NCBI RefSeq assembly: GCF_040529335.1
Contig: NZ_CP159534.1
Location: forward strand, 1,550,001 to 1,614,000
Reading direction: 5' to 3'
Source: Streptomyces sp. HUAS MG91
GTDB taxonomy: Bacteria; Actinomycetota; Actinomycetes; Streptomycetales; Streptomycetaceae
DNA length: 64,000 bases
Under the pieces are notes generated by a model. The model was given only the letters and a program-made list of their open reading frames with translations. It was not told where the DNA came from and searched no databases. Each line of letters starts with the position of its first letter. Position 1 is the first letter of the stretch. Below, piece by piece: positions 7,869 to 18,174 of this stretch. Position numbers and translations under genes: made by a program.

Positions 7869-8399
7869 TCAGCCGAGCCTGAGTTGGTGGAGCAGCAACA
7901 AGGCGGCCGCCATATTGGCGGCCGGGACCTCACCTCGGGCGAGCATGTCGGGGACGAGTTTGAGCGGGACCCATTCCCTGCGGTCCGACTCGAAGTCGTC
8001 CTGGGGGTGGCCGATGTACGTTGCCTCGTCGGTCCAGTAGATGTGGTGCCGGGCGTCCGTCAGACCGTTGCACGGTTCGACGCTCATCAGGTGCCGCAGC
8101 GGTCCCGGCCGCCAGCCGGTCTCCTCCTCCAGTTCCCGGGCGGCCGCGTACGCGATGTCCTCGCCGTCCTCGACGACTCCTGCCGCGAGTTCCCAGCCCC
8201 AGCTGTCGGTGATGAAGCGGTGCCGCCACAGCAGGAGCACCTCGTCCGCGTCGTTGACCACCGTCGCGACGGCCACCGGGCGCAGCCGGATCAGGAAGTG
8301 GTCGAGGTGTCGGCCGTCGGGGAGTTCGACGTCCGCCAGGTTGACGCTGAACCACCGGTTTTCATACACAGTTTGTTCGTTCTGTTTCGTCCACTGCAC
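7869..8399 (-). CDS. Nudix hydrolase
   Basis: A 176-residue Nudix enzyme. The Nudix box is complete, from GVVEDGEDIAYA through ARELEEETGW (about residues 74-96), with the REXXEEXG metal-binding core intact. The upstream strand LLLWRHRFI and the placement resemble ADP-ribose/NDP-sugar pyrophosphatases, though the exact nucleoside diphosphate substrate cannot be assigned. It starts at GTG 8399 behind a GAAGGTGG sequence. It lies downstream of, and on the same strand as, the TPR regulator gene, 72 bases away. Confidence 0.88.
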   Translation of the reverse strand: MQWTKQNEQTVYENRWFSVNLADVELPDGRHLDHFLIRLRPVAVATVVNDADEVLLLWRHRFITDSWGWELAAGVVEDGEDIAYAAARELEEETGWRPGPLRHLMSVEPCNGLTDARHHIYWTDEATYIGHPQDDFESDRREWVPLKLVPDMLARGEVPAANMAAALLLLHQLRLG

Positions 8400-8471
8400 G
8401 GTTCTGCCACCTTCCGTCGAGTTGATGGCAATATCGCAGCAGTGGCGTGGTCGAGCGCCCCGCGAAAGGGC

Positions 8472-9812
8472 TCAGAGCGGTACGCGCAGCGCCCCGTCGA
8501 TGAGTTCGGCGGCCTCCGCCGTGCCGGCGCAGCCGCTGCGCACCAGGTGCTCGCGCACCGCCCGGAGCCTGTCGCGCAACCGCTGGGACTCCATCCCCCG
8601 GGCGGCCTCGGCCATCCGCACGGCCGTCTCGGCGGCCTGTTCCGTGTTCCCCTGTCTGAGCTGGATCTGGCTGAGGACGGCGAGCCGGTGGACCCGGCCG
8701 CGGTCGTGCGCGGGCGTGTGCACGGCCTCGGTGGCGTGCTCCTTCGCACCGGCGTAGTCGCCGAGGCTCAACAGGGCTTCCGCCACCTGTACGTTGACGA
8801 ATCCCGGCTGGACGTATCCCGTTTCGTCCGGTTCGTGGCCACGCCGGATCCGGTCGGCGGCGGACTCGGCACGCCGGATGCATTCCAGGGCGCTGGTGCC
8901 GTCACCGAGGTGGGCGTACGCCTTGGCCTGCATCGCGTACAGATCGGACGCCAGGGCGGGGGTGATGTGCCGGCCCGCCGCCCGCAGCGCGGCCTCCGCG
9001 AAGGCGACCGCCTGCCGGTACTCGCGCATGTGCAGCGACTGATTGACGAGCAGCGCTATGACGTAGGCACCGAGCCCGCGGTCCCCGCTGGCCTTGGCGA
9101 GCCGCAGCGCCTGGTGGAAGTAGCGCTGGGCGAGTCCGTGCGCGTCGGAGTCGTAGGCGCAGATGCCCGCGATGGCGACCAGACCGCCGGTGGCCCGGTG
9201 CAGATCGCGTCCCGTCTCGTCCGTGTAGCCGCCGCGCAGCAGCGGGGCGGCCTCGGTGTTGAGGAAGCCGACGATGCGGATCCGGGTCGCGATGCCGCCC
9301 GCCTTGCGGTACATGTGCTCGTAGTGCGTCCGGGCCGAACGCATCAGCTCCAGGTCGGCGGGGCTCACCTGGTGGCGGCCGCCGCGCGAGACGTCGGTGT
9401 CCTCCGGCGGGTTCTCCCACTCCCACACCGGCATCACGGCCGGGGTGCCGGTGACCGCCGGCGCGTCCAGGATGTGCCGGCGCTGCTGCTGGTCCGAGCG
9501 CCACAGCGCGGTGGCCCGCTCCACGAACCCGGACAGGGTGCCGCTGTGCGGGACGGCCGGCTCGCCGGGGATGCCGAGGCCGATGTCGTCGAGGGTGACG
9601 TGCCGCTGGAGGCGGGCGGCCAGCACCTCGCAGATCAGGTCGGGCACCTGGCCGCGCGGGCGCTGCCCCTTCAACCACCGCGCCACGGCGGTGTGTTCGT
9701 ATCTCAGGGCGAGCCCACGGGCCTTCCCCGCGTGGTTCACATGGGCGGCGAGGCCCGCGTGGGAGACCCCGGCCTCGTCGAGGATCGCGTCGAGCAGGGT
9801 GTTGGGCTGCAT
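8472..9812 (-). CDS. TPR-containing regulatory protein (NsdA-like family)
   Basis: A 446-residue protein of the Streptomyces-specific type with an N-terminal helix-turn-helix-like region (about 10-60, HAGLAAHVN and YEHTAVARWLKG) and a long alpha-helical TPR-like C-terminal half (about 200-430, for example YFHQALRLAKASGDRG and AVAFAEAALRAAG). The overall build resembles NsdA-type regulators that influence sporulation and antibiotic production; that assignment is from memory of the family. The conserved segment MPVWEWENPPED precedes the helical part. ATG 9812 has GGAGGGC at good spacing. A role in developmental or metabolic signalling is inference. Confidence 0.75.
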   Translation of the reverse strand: MQPNTLLDAILDEAGVSHAGLAAHVNHAGKARGLALRYEHTAVARWLKGQRPRGQVPDLICEVLAARLQRHVTLDDIGLGIPGEPAVPHSGTLSGFVERATALWRSDQQQRRHILDAPAVTGTPAVMPVWEWENPPEDTDVSRGGRHQVSPADLELMRSARTHYEHMYRKAGGIATRIRIVGFLNTEAAPLLRGGYTDETGRDLHRATGGLVAIAGICAYDSDAHGLAQRYFHQALRLAKASGDRGLGAYVIALLVNQSLHMREYRQAVAFAEAALRAAGRHITPALASDLYAMQAKAYAHLGDGTSALECIRRAESAADRIRRGHEPDETGYVQPGFVNVQVAEALLSLGDYAGAKEHATEAVHTPAHDRGRVHRLAVLSQIQLRQGNTEQAAETAVRMAEAARGMESQRLRDRLRAVREHLVRSGCAGTAEAAELIDGALRVPL

Positions 9813-10007
9813 GGATGCCCTCCGTTGGCTCGGTACGGCCAGCGTAGTGGAGTGCGCTTCACACGGGGTGCGATCGGAATGCCCAACTCCGCCACCAAAG
9901 CACTCTGTTGTGGCCGGTTTCCCCCCGGTTGACTGAACTGCCTCACCAAGAGGCGGGTGCGGGCCGCCGGCTCCCCCTCGTACAGCGCGGCGGCCCGTAT
10001 CCGCGCC

Positions 10008-10048
10008 GTCCGCCCGCCCGTCTGCCCGACACTCCACGGCGGGCGGAC
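10008..10048 (-). terminator. Probable terminator after the SpoIIE-type phosphatase gene
   Basis: Arms 10008-10018 and 10038-10048 form an 11-bp GC stem with a 19-base loop, 27 bases beyond the stop of the minus-strand phosphatase gene. There is no T-run. The rest of the 262-base gap between this gene and the TPR regulator shows nothing clear apart from the regulator's leader. Confidence 0.5.
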
Positions 10049-10074
10049 GGCACGCCCCCGGAGAGGCGGTGGTG

Positions 10075-11205
10075 TCAGGGAACCGTGTGCACGGTGCGCC
10101 CCAGGGGGTCCCCGTGCTGGACGGGAACGCGCCTGCGGTCGTTGCGCAGCACCAGCATCGCCGCGTCGTCGCTGGGCGGCCCTCCGATGTGCCGCAGCAG
10201 CCGGGCGTACACGGCCTGCACCACGGCGGTCGGTACGACGGTCCGGTGCCCCACGACCTCGGAGAGCGCGTCCTGGAACGGAAAGAACCGGCCGCGCGCG
10301 TCGCGGCCGTCCTCGATGCCGTCGGTGTGCAGCAGTAAGCCCTCCCCCGGCAGGATCCGCCCGCACCGCACCGGTGCCAGCTCGGGCGGCAGCGGGAACG
10401 GTCCGAGGGGCGGCATCGGATCGCCGCCGATCAGCTGCTCGGCGCGGCGCGCGGCGCCCGGACGCAGCAGATACGGCCACGGGTGACCGCAGTTGAGCGC
10501 GTGCACGGCGCCGTCCTGCCGGATCTCCAGGAGCAGGACGGTCACGAACTCCTCGGCGAGCGGGTTCTCGGGCTCGGCGCCCCCGGCGGCGGGGTGTTCG
10601 TCGCGCGAGCGCTGGCGCAGATGGCGGGCGTGGGCGCGCTCCAGCCTCCGTAACACGCCGCCGAGCTCGCTCTCGTCGTGGGCGGCCTCGCGGAAGCTGC
10701 CGAGGACGGCGCCGACGGTGGCGAGCGCGGCCAGGCCGTGTCCGCGGACGTCGCCCATGACGATCCGTACGCCGTGATCGGTGGCCACGACGTCGTACAG
10801 GTCGCCGCCGATGCTGGCCCCCCGGTCGGCGGAGAGCTGGCCCGCGGCGAGCGCGAGTCCGTCGATCCGCGACGGCAGCGGCCGCAGCAGCACGGACTGG
10901 GCGGCACCGGCGACCGCCCGCATCTCCCGCAACTCCCTCAGCAGGCCGTGGCGGGCGTGGACTATCAGCCCGGTGCCCACGGCGAAGAAGACGGCGCTGC
11001 TCACGATCCGCGCGCCCAGACCGGTCTGCTGGGCGAGCGGGCAGGCGAACTTGTACGAGATGGCGACGGCACCCCACACGGAGGGCAGCCCCAGCATGAG
11101 GACACGCCGGAGCCGTCGGGGGTGGGCGTGGACGGCCCGCGCGAGCCGTCTGCGGAGGGTGGTGGGGAAGACTCGGGTGGGCGCCCTGGTCTCGGAACGA
11201 ATCAT
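10075..11205 (-). CDS. PP2C/SpoIIE-type protein serine phosphatase, membrane-anchored
   Basis: A 376-residue protein with one or two hydrophobic segments near the N-terminus (about 33-82) and a C-terminal SpoIIE/RsbU phosphatase domain. Metal-binding motifs are present: GGDLYDVV (about 133-140), GDVRGHGLAAL (about 150-160), HTDGIED and SDDAAMLVL. Members dephosphorylate anti-sigma-factor antagonists or similar phosphoserine proteins. No PAS or GAF sensor domain is seen, so the membrane segments may be the input. No antagonist or kinase gene is adjacent. Confidence 0.85.
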   Translation of the reverse strand: MIRSETRAPTRVFPTTLRRRLARAVHAHPRRLRRVLMLGLPSVWGAVAISYKFACPLAQQTGLGARIVSSAVFFAVGTGLIVHARHGLLRELREMRAVAGAAQSVLLRPLPSRIDGLALAAGQLSADRGASIGGDLYDVVATDHGVRIVMGDVRGHGLAALATVGAVLGSFREAAHDESELGGVLRRLERAHARHLRQRSRDEHPAAGGAEPENPLAEEFVTVLLLEIRQDGAVHALNCGHPWPYLLRPGAARRAEQLIGGDPMPPLGPFPLPPELAPVRCGRILPGEGLLLHTDGIEDGRDARGRFFPFQDALSEVVGHRTVVPTAVVQAVYARLLRHIGGPPSDDAAMLVLRNDRRRVPVQHGDPLGRTVHTVP

Positions 11206-11322
11206 GCCGACGGCCCCCTAGGCCCTGTTCAGCGGGCTCACCGGTCGGCCCGGCGGCCGCACTGATTGTTGCGACCTGCCGCGGCGCCCGGGTGGGATCA
11301 TCGCGATTCCTCACCCGAACGA

Positions 11323-11360
11323 GTGAGGGGCCCACCCGGTGTCCCGGGTGGGCCCCTCAC
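11323..11360. terminator. Strong terminator downstream of pheT
   Basis: A 17-bp perfect stem (11323-11339 with 11344-11360) around a TGTC loop lies 20 bases beyond the pheT stop. It is symmetrical and could act on both strands, separating pheST from the phosphatase gene. Confidence 0.85.
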
Positions 11361-11379
11361 GGGCGTGCTGTCCGCACCA

Positions 11380-13902
11380 TTACGCTCCGCGCAGCACCGC
11401 GCCCGCGCTCTCGGCGGCCTGGGCGACCGCGGCGTCGCGGGCGGCGCTGGCCTCCTCGACCGTCAGGGTGCGGTCACCGGCGCGGAAGCGCAGCGCGTAC
11501 GCGAGGGACTTCTTGCCCTCGCCGAGCTGCTCCGCGTTCTCGTACACGTCGAACAGGCGGATGCCCTCCAGGAGTTCACCGGCGCCGAGGCGCAGGTAGT
11601 GCTCCACGGCGGCGGCCGGGACGTCCTTGTCGACGACGAGGGCGACGTCCTGGGTGGCCACCGGGAACGTGGAGATGCGGGGCGCCTCGACGGCACCGTC
11701 GCTCGCCCGCTCCAGGAGGTCCAGGTCGAGCTCCATCGCGCTGGTGCGGGCCGGCAGTCCGAGCGCCTTGACGGCGCGCGGGTGCAGCTCACCGGCGTGA
11801 CCGGCAAGGGTCTTGACCCCGTCGATGATCACGTACAGCGCGGCGCAGCGGCCCGGATGCCACGGCTCGTGCTGGTCCTGGTCGACGGCGAGCTCGACAT
11901 TGGCCTCGCGGGCGACGACCCGGGCGGCCTCGACGGCGTCGGCCCAGGTCGACGGGTGGCCCTTGCCCCACCAGCCGGCCTGCTCGCGGGCGCCCGCGAG
12001 GACGACGGCGACGCGGCGCGGCTGGGCCGGCAGCGCGCTGGTCAGCTCGGCGACCTCCGCGTCCGTGGGGCGGCGGTCGACGGGCAGCCGGACGGCCTTG
12101 TGCTCGTCGCCGGTCGGCCGGAAGACCAGGCCGGTCTCGAAGAGCGCCAGGTCGTGGCTGCCGCGTCCGTCGTTGCGGCGCAGCGCACCGAGCAGGCCCG
12201 GCAGCAGCGTCGTACGGAGCGAGGGCTCCTCGTCGGAGAGCGGGTTGACCAGCTCGACGGTGGTCCGGCGCGGGTCGTCGGCGGCGAGGCCCAGCTGGTC
12301 GAGGACGGCCTGCCCGATGAACGGGTAGTTCAGGGCCTCGACGTAGCCGTTACCGGCGAGCGCGCGGCCGACGCGGCGGTGCAGCCGCTGCCGCTCGGTC
12401 AGTCCTCGGCCCGCCGGGGGCTTCGGCAGGGTCGAGGGCAGGTTCTCGTAGCCCTCGAGCCGGATGACCTCTTCGGCAAGGTCGTTCGGGTCGGTCAGGT
12501 CGGGGCGCCAGGACGGCACCGAGACGACCAGCTCGTCCTGCCCGTAGACGTCGCAGCCGACCTGCTGGAGGCGGCGCACGACGGTCTCCCGGCCGTAGGC
12601 CACGCCCGCGACCTTGTCCGGGTGGTCGGCCGGGATGGTGAGGGTGCGCGGGGCGCCCGGGGCGATGACCTCGGTGACGCCCTCCTCGGCGGTGCCGCCC
12701 GCGAGCAGCACCAGCAGGTCGACGACGCGCTGGGCGGCGGCCGACGTGGCCTGCGGGTCGACGCCGCGCTCGAAGCGCTTGGCGGCCTCGGAGGACAGCT
12801 TGTGGCGGCGCGCGGCGCGGGCGATCGTGATCGCGTCGAAGTGCGCGGCCTCGATGACGACGTCGGTGGTCCCGGCGCCCTCAGCGTTGTCGGAGGGGTC
12901 ACCGATCTCGGTGTTGGCACCGCCCATGACACCGGCGAGGCCGATCGGCCCGCGGTCGTCGACGATGACCAGGTCCTCGGCGTCGAGCGTGCGCTTGGCA
13001 CCGTCGAGGGTGGTGAGCTTCTCGCCCTGCTCGGCGCGGCGCACGCCGATCGTGCCCTGGACGAGGGAGCGGTCGTACGCGTGCAGGGGCTGGCCCAGCT
13101 CCAGCATCACGTAGTTCGTGACGTCCACGGCGAGCGAGATCGGCCGCATGCCGGCCTTCTGCAGCCGGCGCTGGAGCCAGATCGGCGAGCGGGCCTCGGG
13201 GTGCAGACCGGTGACGGTGCGCGCGGTGAAGCGGTCGCAGGCGATCGGGTCGGCGACCTTGACCGGGTAGCCGTGCGCGTTCGGCGCGGGCACGTCGAGG
13301 AGGGCCGGGTCGCGCAGCGGCAGGCCGTAGGCGATGGCGGTCTCGCGGGCGATGCCGCGCATCGACAGGCAGTAGCCGCGGTCGGGCGTGACGGCGATGT
13401 CCAGGACCTCGTCCACCAGCTCCAGGAGCTCGATGGCGTCGGTGCCGGCCTCGTGCTCGGGCGGCAGCACGATGATGCCGTGCGTGCCGTCGTCACCCAT
13501 GCCGAGCTCGTCGGTGGAGCAGATCATGCCGTGCGAGGTCTTGCCGTACGTCTTGCGCGCGGCGATCGCGAAGCCGCCGGGCAGCTCGGCGCCGGGCAGC
13601 ACGACGACGACCTTGTCGCCGACCGCGAAGTTCCGGGCGCCGCAGACGATCTCCTGCGGCTCGCCCGTGCCGTTGGCGGTGCCGACGTCGACGGTGCAGA
13701 ACCGGATCGGCTTCTTGAAGCCCTCCAGCTCCTCGATGGTCAGCACCTGGCCGACGACAAGGGGGCCCTTGAGGTCGGCGCCGAGCTGCTCGACGGTCTC
13801 GACCTCGAGCCCGACGCCGACCAGCTTGGCCTGCACGTCACGGCCGGTCTCGGTGGCGGGGAGATCGACGTACTCCCGCAGCCAGGAAAGCGGGACCCGC
13901 AT
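11380..13902 (-). CDS. pheT: Phenylalanyl-tRNA synthetase beta subunit
   Basis: This 840-residue protein has the full bacterial PheT architecture: an N-terminal EMAP/tRNA-binding OB domain (about 40-150, [13 protein letters not shown]), B3/B4 editing domain, B5 domains, a class-II-like core (about 480-680) and a C-terminal anticodon-binding FDX-ACB domain (from about 745, [20 protein letters not shown]). With PheS it charges tRNA-Phe as an alpha2beta2 complex; the B3/B4 domain edits mischarged Tyr. Its ATG overlaps the TGA of pheS (ATGA), so the subunits are translationally coupled. Confidence 0.97.
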   Translation of the reverse strand: MRVPLSWLREYVDLPATETGRDVQAKLVGVGLEVETVEQLGADLKGPLVVGQVLTIEELEGFKKPIRFCTVDVGTANGTGEPQEIVCGARNFAVGDKVVVVLPGAELPGGFAIAARKTYGKTSHGMICSTDELGMGDDGTHGIIVLPPEHEAGTDAIELLELVDEVLDIAVTPDRGYCLSMRGIARETAIAYGLPLRDPALLDVPAPNAHGYPVKVADPIACDRFTARTVTGLHPEARSPIWLQRRLQKAGMRPISLAVDVTNYVMLELGQPLHAYDRSLVQGTIGVRRAEQGEKLTTLDGAKRTLDAEDLVIVDDRGPIGLAGVMGGANTEIGDPSDNAEGAGTTDVVIEAAHFDAITIARAARRHKLSSEAAKRFERGVDPQATSAAAQRVVDLLVLLAGGTAEEGVTEVIAPGAPRTLTIPADHPDKVAGVAYGRETVVRRLQQVGCDVYGQDELVVSVPSWRPDLTDPNDLAEEVIRLEGYENLPSTLPKPPAGRGLTERQRLHRRVGRALAGNGYVEALNYPFIGQAVLDQLGLAADDPRRTTVELVNPLSDEEPSLRTTLLPGLLGALRRNDGRGSHDLALFETGLVFRPTGDEHKAVRLPVDRRPTDAEVAELTSALPAQPRRVAVVLAGAREQAGWWGKGHPSTWADAVEAARVVAREANVELAVDQDQHEPWHPGRCAALYVIIDGVKTLAGHAGELHPRAVKALGLPARTSAMELDLDLLERASDGAVEAPRISTFPVATQDVALVVDKDVPAAAVEHYLRLGAGELLEGIRLFDVYENAEQLGEGKKSLAYALRFRAGDRTLTVEEASAARDAAVAQAAESAGAVLRGA

Positions 13903-15038
13903 CAGATCTCCATCCCGAACGGCCGGGTGAACCGGATGTCACCCTCGACCATGTCTCGCATGTCTTCGACGTTGTGGCGGAACATCAGCATTCGCTCGAT
14001 GCCGAACCCGAAGGCGAATCCGCTGTACTTCTCGGGGTCGACGCCGCACGCGGTCAGCACGCGCGGGTTGACCATGCCGCAGCCGCCCAGCTCGATCCAG
14101 CCCTCGCTGCCGCAGGTGCGGCACGGCCGGTCCGGGTTGCCGACGGACTCGCCGCGGCACACGTAACAGACCATGTCCATCTCGGCGGACGGCTCGGTGA
14201 ACGGGAAGTAGTTCGGGCGCAGCCGGGTCTTCATGCCGTCGCCGAAGAGCGCCTGGACCATGTGGTCGAGGGTGCCCTTCAGGTCGGCCATGGTCAGGCC
14301 CTCGTCCACGGCGAGCAGCTCGATCTGGTGGAAGACCGGGGTGTGCGTGGCGTCCAGCTCGTCGGTGCGGTAGACGCGGCCGGGGCAGACCACGTAGACC
14401 GGCGGCTCCCGGTCGAGCAGCGAGCGGGCCTGCACCGGGGAGGTGTGGGTGCGCAGCACGACGCCGGACTCGTCGCCGACGGTCTTCTCACGGCCCTCGG
14501 GACCGGCGACGAAGAAGGTGTCCTGCATCTGCCGCGCCGGGTGGTCCGGCGTGAAGTTCAGGGCGTCGAAGTTGAACCACTCCGCCTCGACCTCGGGGCC
14601 CTCGGCGATCTCGTATCCCATGGACACGAAGACGTCCGCGACGCGCTCCATCATGGTCGTCAGCGGGTGGCGGGCGCCGGCGGGCGTGCGGTCGTAGGGC
14701 AGCGTGACGTCCACGGCCTCCTCGACCAGGACGCGCGCGTCGCGCTCGGCCTCCAGCTCCTCCTGGCGGGCGGCGAGGCCCCGGCCGACGGCGGCGCGGG
14801 CCTGGCCGACGAGCTTGCCGGCCGCGGCCTTGGCCTGCGGCGGCAGCGCGCCGATCTCCCGGTTCGCGAGCGACAGCGGCGACGTGCCGCCGGTGTGCGC
14901 GACCTTCGCCTCCTGAAGCGCGTCGAGCGAGTCCGCGGCGGCGAAGGCGGCGAGCGCCTCGTCCCGGACGCGCTCGATCTCTTCCGGTTTCAGTGCCTCG
15001 ACCTCGACAGGGTCGTACGACTTGTTCGGTGCCGACAT
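13902..15038 (-). CDS. pheS: Phenylalanyl-tRNA synthetase alpha subunit
   Basis: A 378-residue class II synthetase subunit. An N-terminal coiled coil for tRNA-Phe contact covers about residues 15-100. The catalytic core follows, with motif 2-like [36 protein letters not shown], and motif 3 ([10 protein letters not shown], near 350). A CYVCRG/CRTCG cysteine pair is also seen. It activates Phe and attaches it to tRNA-Phe together with PheT. The ATG at 15038 follows a GGGAAGAG sequence closely. No T-box or leader-peptide attenuator is visible in the 139 bases upstream. Confidence 0.97.
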   Translation of the reverse strand: MSAPNKSYDPVEVEALKPEEIERVRDEALAAFAAADSLDALQEAKVAHTGGTSPLSLANREIGALPPQAKAAAGKLVGQARAAVGRGLAARQEELEAERDARVLVEEAVDVTLPYDRTPAGARHPLTTMMERVADVFVSMGYEIAEGPEVEAEWFNFDALNFTPDHPARQMQDTFFVAGPEGREKTVGDESGVVLRTHTSPVQARSLLDREPPVYVVCPGRVYRTDELDATHTPVFHQIELLAVDEGLTMADLKGTLDHMVQALFGDGMKTRLRPNYFPFTEPSAEMDMVCYVCRGESVGNPDRPCRTCGSEGWIELGGCGMVNPRVLTACGVDPEKYSGFAFGFGIERMLMFRHNVEDMRDMVEGDIRFTRPFGMEI

Positions 15039-15130
15039 CTCTTCCCGTGCTTCCGATTGGCTGGCTGATGGGTCCCGCAGACGCGTTCGACGGCCGTCTC
15101 GTGGCAGGGACGCAAACGTGCCAAAGGACG

Positions 15131-15136
15131 AGTCTA
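15131..15136 (-). promoter_or_regulatory. Possible -10 box of pheST
   Basis: TAGACT on the minus strand, 93 bases upstream of the pheS start, matches the vegetative -10 consensus, but the -35 region is weak. It would give a leader of about 85 bases with no obvious regulatory structure. Confidence 0.35.
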
Positions 15137-15177
15137 ACGGGGGTGAGGTGGGTGACTGCGCCCGTGGGGCCCTGCGC

Positions 15178-16329
15178 TCAGCTGGTGAGATACGCGGGCG
15201 TCGCCACGGGCAACATAAATCGGAACTCGGCGCCGCCGCCGGGGGCGCGCCCGACCGTGATGGTGCCGCCGTGGGCTTCGACGATGCCCTTCACGATGTA
15301 GAGCCCCAGACCGGTGCCGCCGCGCTTGCTGCCCCGCCAGAAGCGGGTGAAGACGCGGTTCATGGACTCCTCCGGGATGCCGGGGCCCTCGTCGCTCACG
15401 GTGACCGAGGTGCCTGCGGGCGCGGGCTCGATGTCCATGGTGACGGTTCCCTCCCCGTGCCGCACGGCGTTTTCCAGCAGGTTGCTGAGCACCTGGTCGA
15501 CCTTGTCCGGATCCGCCCAGAGGTCGGGCAGCGGCCGGGTGACCCGGAGCAGGAACCGGTCGGCGGCCTGACCGGCGGCGACATGGGCCTGGATGTGCCG
15601 GGAGACGGCGGCGGCGATGTCGACGGGCTGCCGGCGCAGTTCGAGCCGTCCGGAGTCGATCCGGGAGATGTCGAGCAGTTCGGCGATCAGCCGTGTCACC
15701 CGGTTGGCGTCGGCGTCGACGGTCTCCAGCATCAGCCGCTTCTGTTCGTCGGTGAACCGTTCCCACTTCGCGAGGAGGGTGGCGGTGAACCCCTTGACGG
15801 AGGTGAGCGGCGAGCGCAGTTCGTGCGCGACGGTGGCGATCAGCTCGGCGTGGCTGCGCTCGGTGCGGCGCCGGGCCTCGGTGTCGCGGATCGAGACGAC
15901 GACGCGGCGCACGGGCCCGGTGGGCCTGCCCCGCACATAGCGGGCGGTGACCAGGACCTCCCGGCCGCCGGGCAGCAGCAGATTGCGCTCGGGCTGGCCG
16001 ATCCGGGTGGCGAGGCCGCCGTAGGGGTCGGTCAGCTGCCACCAGCGCCGGCCCTCCAGGTCCTCCAGGGGCAGCGCGCGCTCCAGCGGCGAGCCGATGG
16101 CCCGCGCCCGGGACACGGCGGTGATCCGCTCCGCCGCCGTGTTGAAGCAGACGACACGGCCGCTCTCGTCGGCGACGACGAGTCCGTCGGCCAGATCGTC
16201 GGGGTGCACGTCGAGGCTGCCGAGGACAGCGGAATCGTCCCGGCCGCTTCGGGGCGCGGCCGGTCCCCACCGTCCCCGCGCTCCTCGCGAGCCGCTCGTG
16301 CCGACGACGCTCATCTCCCCGTATCCCAC
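15178..16329 (-). CDS. Orphan PAS-domain sensor histidine kinase
   Basis: A 383-residue cytoplasmic kinase without membrane segments. A PAS domain spans about residues 40-145 (DGLVVADESGRVVCFNTAAERIT). The HisKA dimerisation domain contains the phospho-acceptor motif HELRSPL, and the HATPase domain has an N box (NLLENAVRHG), G1 (DEGPGIP) and G2 (GGTGLGL). All catalytic elements look intact. No response regulator gene is adjacent, so its partner lies elsewhere. The start is uncertain: GTG 16329 is behind a GGGGACGAGAG sequence, and ATG 16314 would shorten it by five residues. It sits 42 bases after the methyltransferase gene and may be co-transcribed with it. Confidence 0.9.
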   Translation of the reverse strand: MGYGEMSVVGTSGSRGARGRWGPAAPRSGRDDSAVLGSLDVHPDDLADGLVVADESGRVVCFNTAAERITAVSRARAIGSPLERALPLEDLEGRRWWQLTDPYGGLATRIGQPERNLLLPGGREVLVTARYVRGRPTGPVRRVVVSIRDTEARRRTERSHAELIATVAHELRSPLTSVKGFTATLLAKWERFTDEQKRLMLETVDADANRVTRLIAELLDISRIDSGRLELRRQPVDIAAAVSRHIQAHVAAGQAADRFLLRVTRPLPDLWADPDKVDQVLSNLLENAVRHGEGTVTMDIEPAPAGTSVTVSDEGPGIPEESMNRVFTRFWRGSKRGGTGLGLYIVKGIVEAHGGTITVGRAPGGGAEFRFMLPVATPAYLTS

Positions 16330-16371
16330 CTCTCGTCCCCATCCAGGAGCAGGCCCGAGGTGGTCACCCTA

Positions 16372-17214
16372 CTAGCTGGCCGTGACGGAACGGCACCCTC
16401 CGGAGGCACGCTGTGCGCGGGCGGAGGCGTACAGGCACACCGCGGCGGCCGTCGCGAGGTTGAGGCTCTCGGCCTTGCCGTGGATGGGGACGCGCACGAC
16501 GGCGTCGGCGAGCGCGCGGGTCTCCTCGGGCAGTCCCCACGCCTCGTTGCCGAAGACCCAGGCGGTCGGGGTGCCCATGGTGCCCTGGTCGAGCTCGTCG
16601 TCCAGGTCGTTCTCGCCCGCGCCGTCGGCGGCGAGGATGCGCACGCCCGCGTCCTTGAGCCCGGCGACGGCCTGCTCGACGGGGACACCCACGGCGACCG
16701 GCAGGTGGAACAGCGAGCCGACCGAGGCCCGTACGGCCTTCGGGTTGTACAGGTCCACGGAGGCGTCGGTGAGGATCACGGCCTCGGCGCCCGCCGCGTC
16801 GGCGCAGCGCAGGACGGTTCCGGCGTTGCCGGGGTCGCGTACGTGGGCCAGTACGGCGACCAGCTTGGGGCGCGTGGCGAGGATCTCCTCGAAGGGGGTG
16901 TCCAGGAAGCGGCAGACTCCGACGAGGCCCTGCGGGGTCACGGTCGTCGAGATGTCGGCGATGACGCTCTCGTGGGCGAGGTGCACTCCGGCCCCGGCCT
17001 GCCGGGCCTCCCCCACGATGTCGGCGTAGCGCTCCGCGGCCTCGACGGTCGCGAACATCTCCACGAGCCCGCCGTGCGCGGCCGCCTCCCGCACGGCCTG
17101 CGGCCCCTCGGCGAGAAACAGCCGCTCCTTGCTCCGGAAGTTCCGCTTGCCCAGCCGCCGGGCGGCCGAGACACGGGACGACTTGGGAGAGATCAGCTCG
17201 GGGGCAGCAACCAT
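16372..17214 (-). CDS. SpoU/TrmH family RNA 2'-O-methyltransferase
   Basis: A 280-residue SPOUT enzyme. An N-terminal substrate-binding domain (about 1-100, RNFRSKERLFLAEG) is followed by a knotted catalytic domain with all three SpoU motifs: NAGTVLR (motif 1), WVFGNEAWGLP (motif 2) and VPIHGKAESLNLATAAAV (motif 3). These bind S-adenosylmethionine and methylate a ribose 2'-hydroxyl in rRNA or tRNA; the target nucleotide cannot be read from the sequence. Its place next to the infC-rpmI-rplT cluster fits a ribosomal target. A terminator separates it from rplT. Confidence 0.9.
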   Translation of the reverse strand: MVAAPELISPKSSRVSAARRLGKRNFRSKERLFLAEGPQAVREAAAHGGLVEMFATVEAAERYADIVGEARQAGAGVHLAHESVIADISTTVTPQGLVGVCRFLDTPFEEILATRPKLVAVLAHVRDPGNAGTVLRCADAAGAEAVILTDASVDLYNPKAVRASVGSLFHLPVAVGVPVEQAVAGLKDAGVRILAADGAGENDLDDELDQGTMGTPTAWVFGNEAWGLPEETRALADAVVRVPIHGKAESLNLATAAAVCLYASARAQRASGGCRSVTAS

Positions 17215-17317
17215 GAAGACTCACCTGGGAGAGGCGCCCCCGAAGGGGCGCGGGGAACTGCGCGACCAGCCACAGCCGACGCGCACACGGCACACAACAG
17301 ACGATGGCAGACGCAAT

Positions 17318-17349
17318 CGGACCCGCAGGCCAGATGGCCTGCGGGTCCG
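17318..17349 (-). terminator. Terminator of the infC-rpmI-rplT operon
   Basis: Perfect 14-15 bp stem (5' arm from 17318, 3' arm to 17349) with a four-base AGAT loop, 21 bases beyond the rplT stop. It likely ends the operon before the methyltransferase gene. Confidence 0.85.
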
Positions 17350-17370
17350 AAGCACGGCTCAACCCGAACC

Positions 17371-17757
17371 TCAGGCGGCAGCCTTCGGCGCGTTGACGTC
17401 AGCCGGAAGCGCCTTCTGCGCGACCTCGACCAGCGCGGCGAACGCGTTGATGTCGTTGACGGCCAGCTCGGCGAGGATCTTGCGGTCCACCTCGATGTTG
17501 GCGGCCTTCAGACCCTGGATGAGGCGGTTGTACGTCATGCCGTTCTGGCGGGCAGCGGCGTTGATGCGCTGGATCCACAGCTGACGGAAGTCGCCCTTGC
17601 GCTTCTTGCGGTCGTTGTAGTTGTAGACCAGGGAGTGGGTGACCTGCTCCTTGGCCTTGCGGTACAGACGCGAACGCTGACCGCGGTAGCCGCTGGCCTG
17701 CTCGAGGATCGCCCGACGCTTCTTGTGCGCGTTCACCGCGCGCTTGACGCGTGCCAC
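17371..17757 (-). CDS. rplT: 50S ribosomal protein L20
   Basis: A 128-residue L20 with the standard very basic N-terminus ([18 protein letters not shown]) and the conserved [20 protein letters not shown] segment. L20 binds 23S rRNA early in large-subunit assembly. It is the last gene of infC-rpmI-rplT, 98 bases after rpmI. In some bacteria L20 represses this operon at a pseudoknot before rpmI or infC; no such structure could be confirmed by eye here. Confidence 0.98.
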   Translation of the reverse strand: MARVKRAVNAHKKRRAILEQASGYRGQRSRLYRKAKEQVTHSLVYNYNDRKKRKGDFRQLWIQRINAAARQNGMTYNRLIQGLKAANIEVDRKILAELAVNDINAFAALVEVAQKALPADVNAPKAAA

Positions 17758-17855
17758 TTTGTAACTCCTTGTAGCGGGGCCGGGGTTGTCGTCACCCGGC
17801 CCGAATTCGAATAGGTCCCGGTCAGTCGATGCTCAGGGTGCGGGGCACCCGGGCA

Positions 17856-18050
17856 TCACTTGCCGAGAAGCTTCTTGATCTTCTTGGCGTCGCCCGGGGC
17901 CATCTCGGCGTTGCCGGTGAGGCGACGCGTCAGGCGCGACGACTTGTGCTCGAGCAGGTGGCGCTTGCCGGCGCGCTCACGGAGCACCTTGCCGGAGCCG
18001 GTGACCTTGAAGCGCTTGCTGGCACCGCTGTGCGACTTGTTCTTCGGCAT
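17856..18050 (-). CDS. rpmI: 50S ribosomal protein L35
   Basis: A 64-residue L35, full length and typical: [20 protein letters not shown] at the N-terminus and [14 protein letters not shown] in the middle, rich in Lys and Arg. It packs against 23S rRNA in the large subunit. It lies between infC (124 bases upstream) and rplT, and both gaps are long enough to hold translational control elements. Confidence 0.98.
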   Translation of the reverse strand: MPKNKSHSGASKRFKVTGSGKVLRERAGKRHLLEHKSSRLTRRLTGNAEMAPGDAKKIKKLLGK

Positions 18051-18174
18051 AGCGCCGTTCTCTCCTCGTCAGTGGCGTTCCCGGCCGGTCCGTGCCATGG
18101 GCGCGAACCGGCCGCGGGGGAACGTCAGTTGTGTCAGTTGGGTATCCGGGGCACACAGGCGGTGTGCCGACGGA

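Noticed and set aside
11266..14166. A plus-strand open frame of 966 codons
   Set aside because: It is antisense to pheT and part of pheS, with no domain and biased composition (Gly, Arg, Val, Asp).
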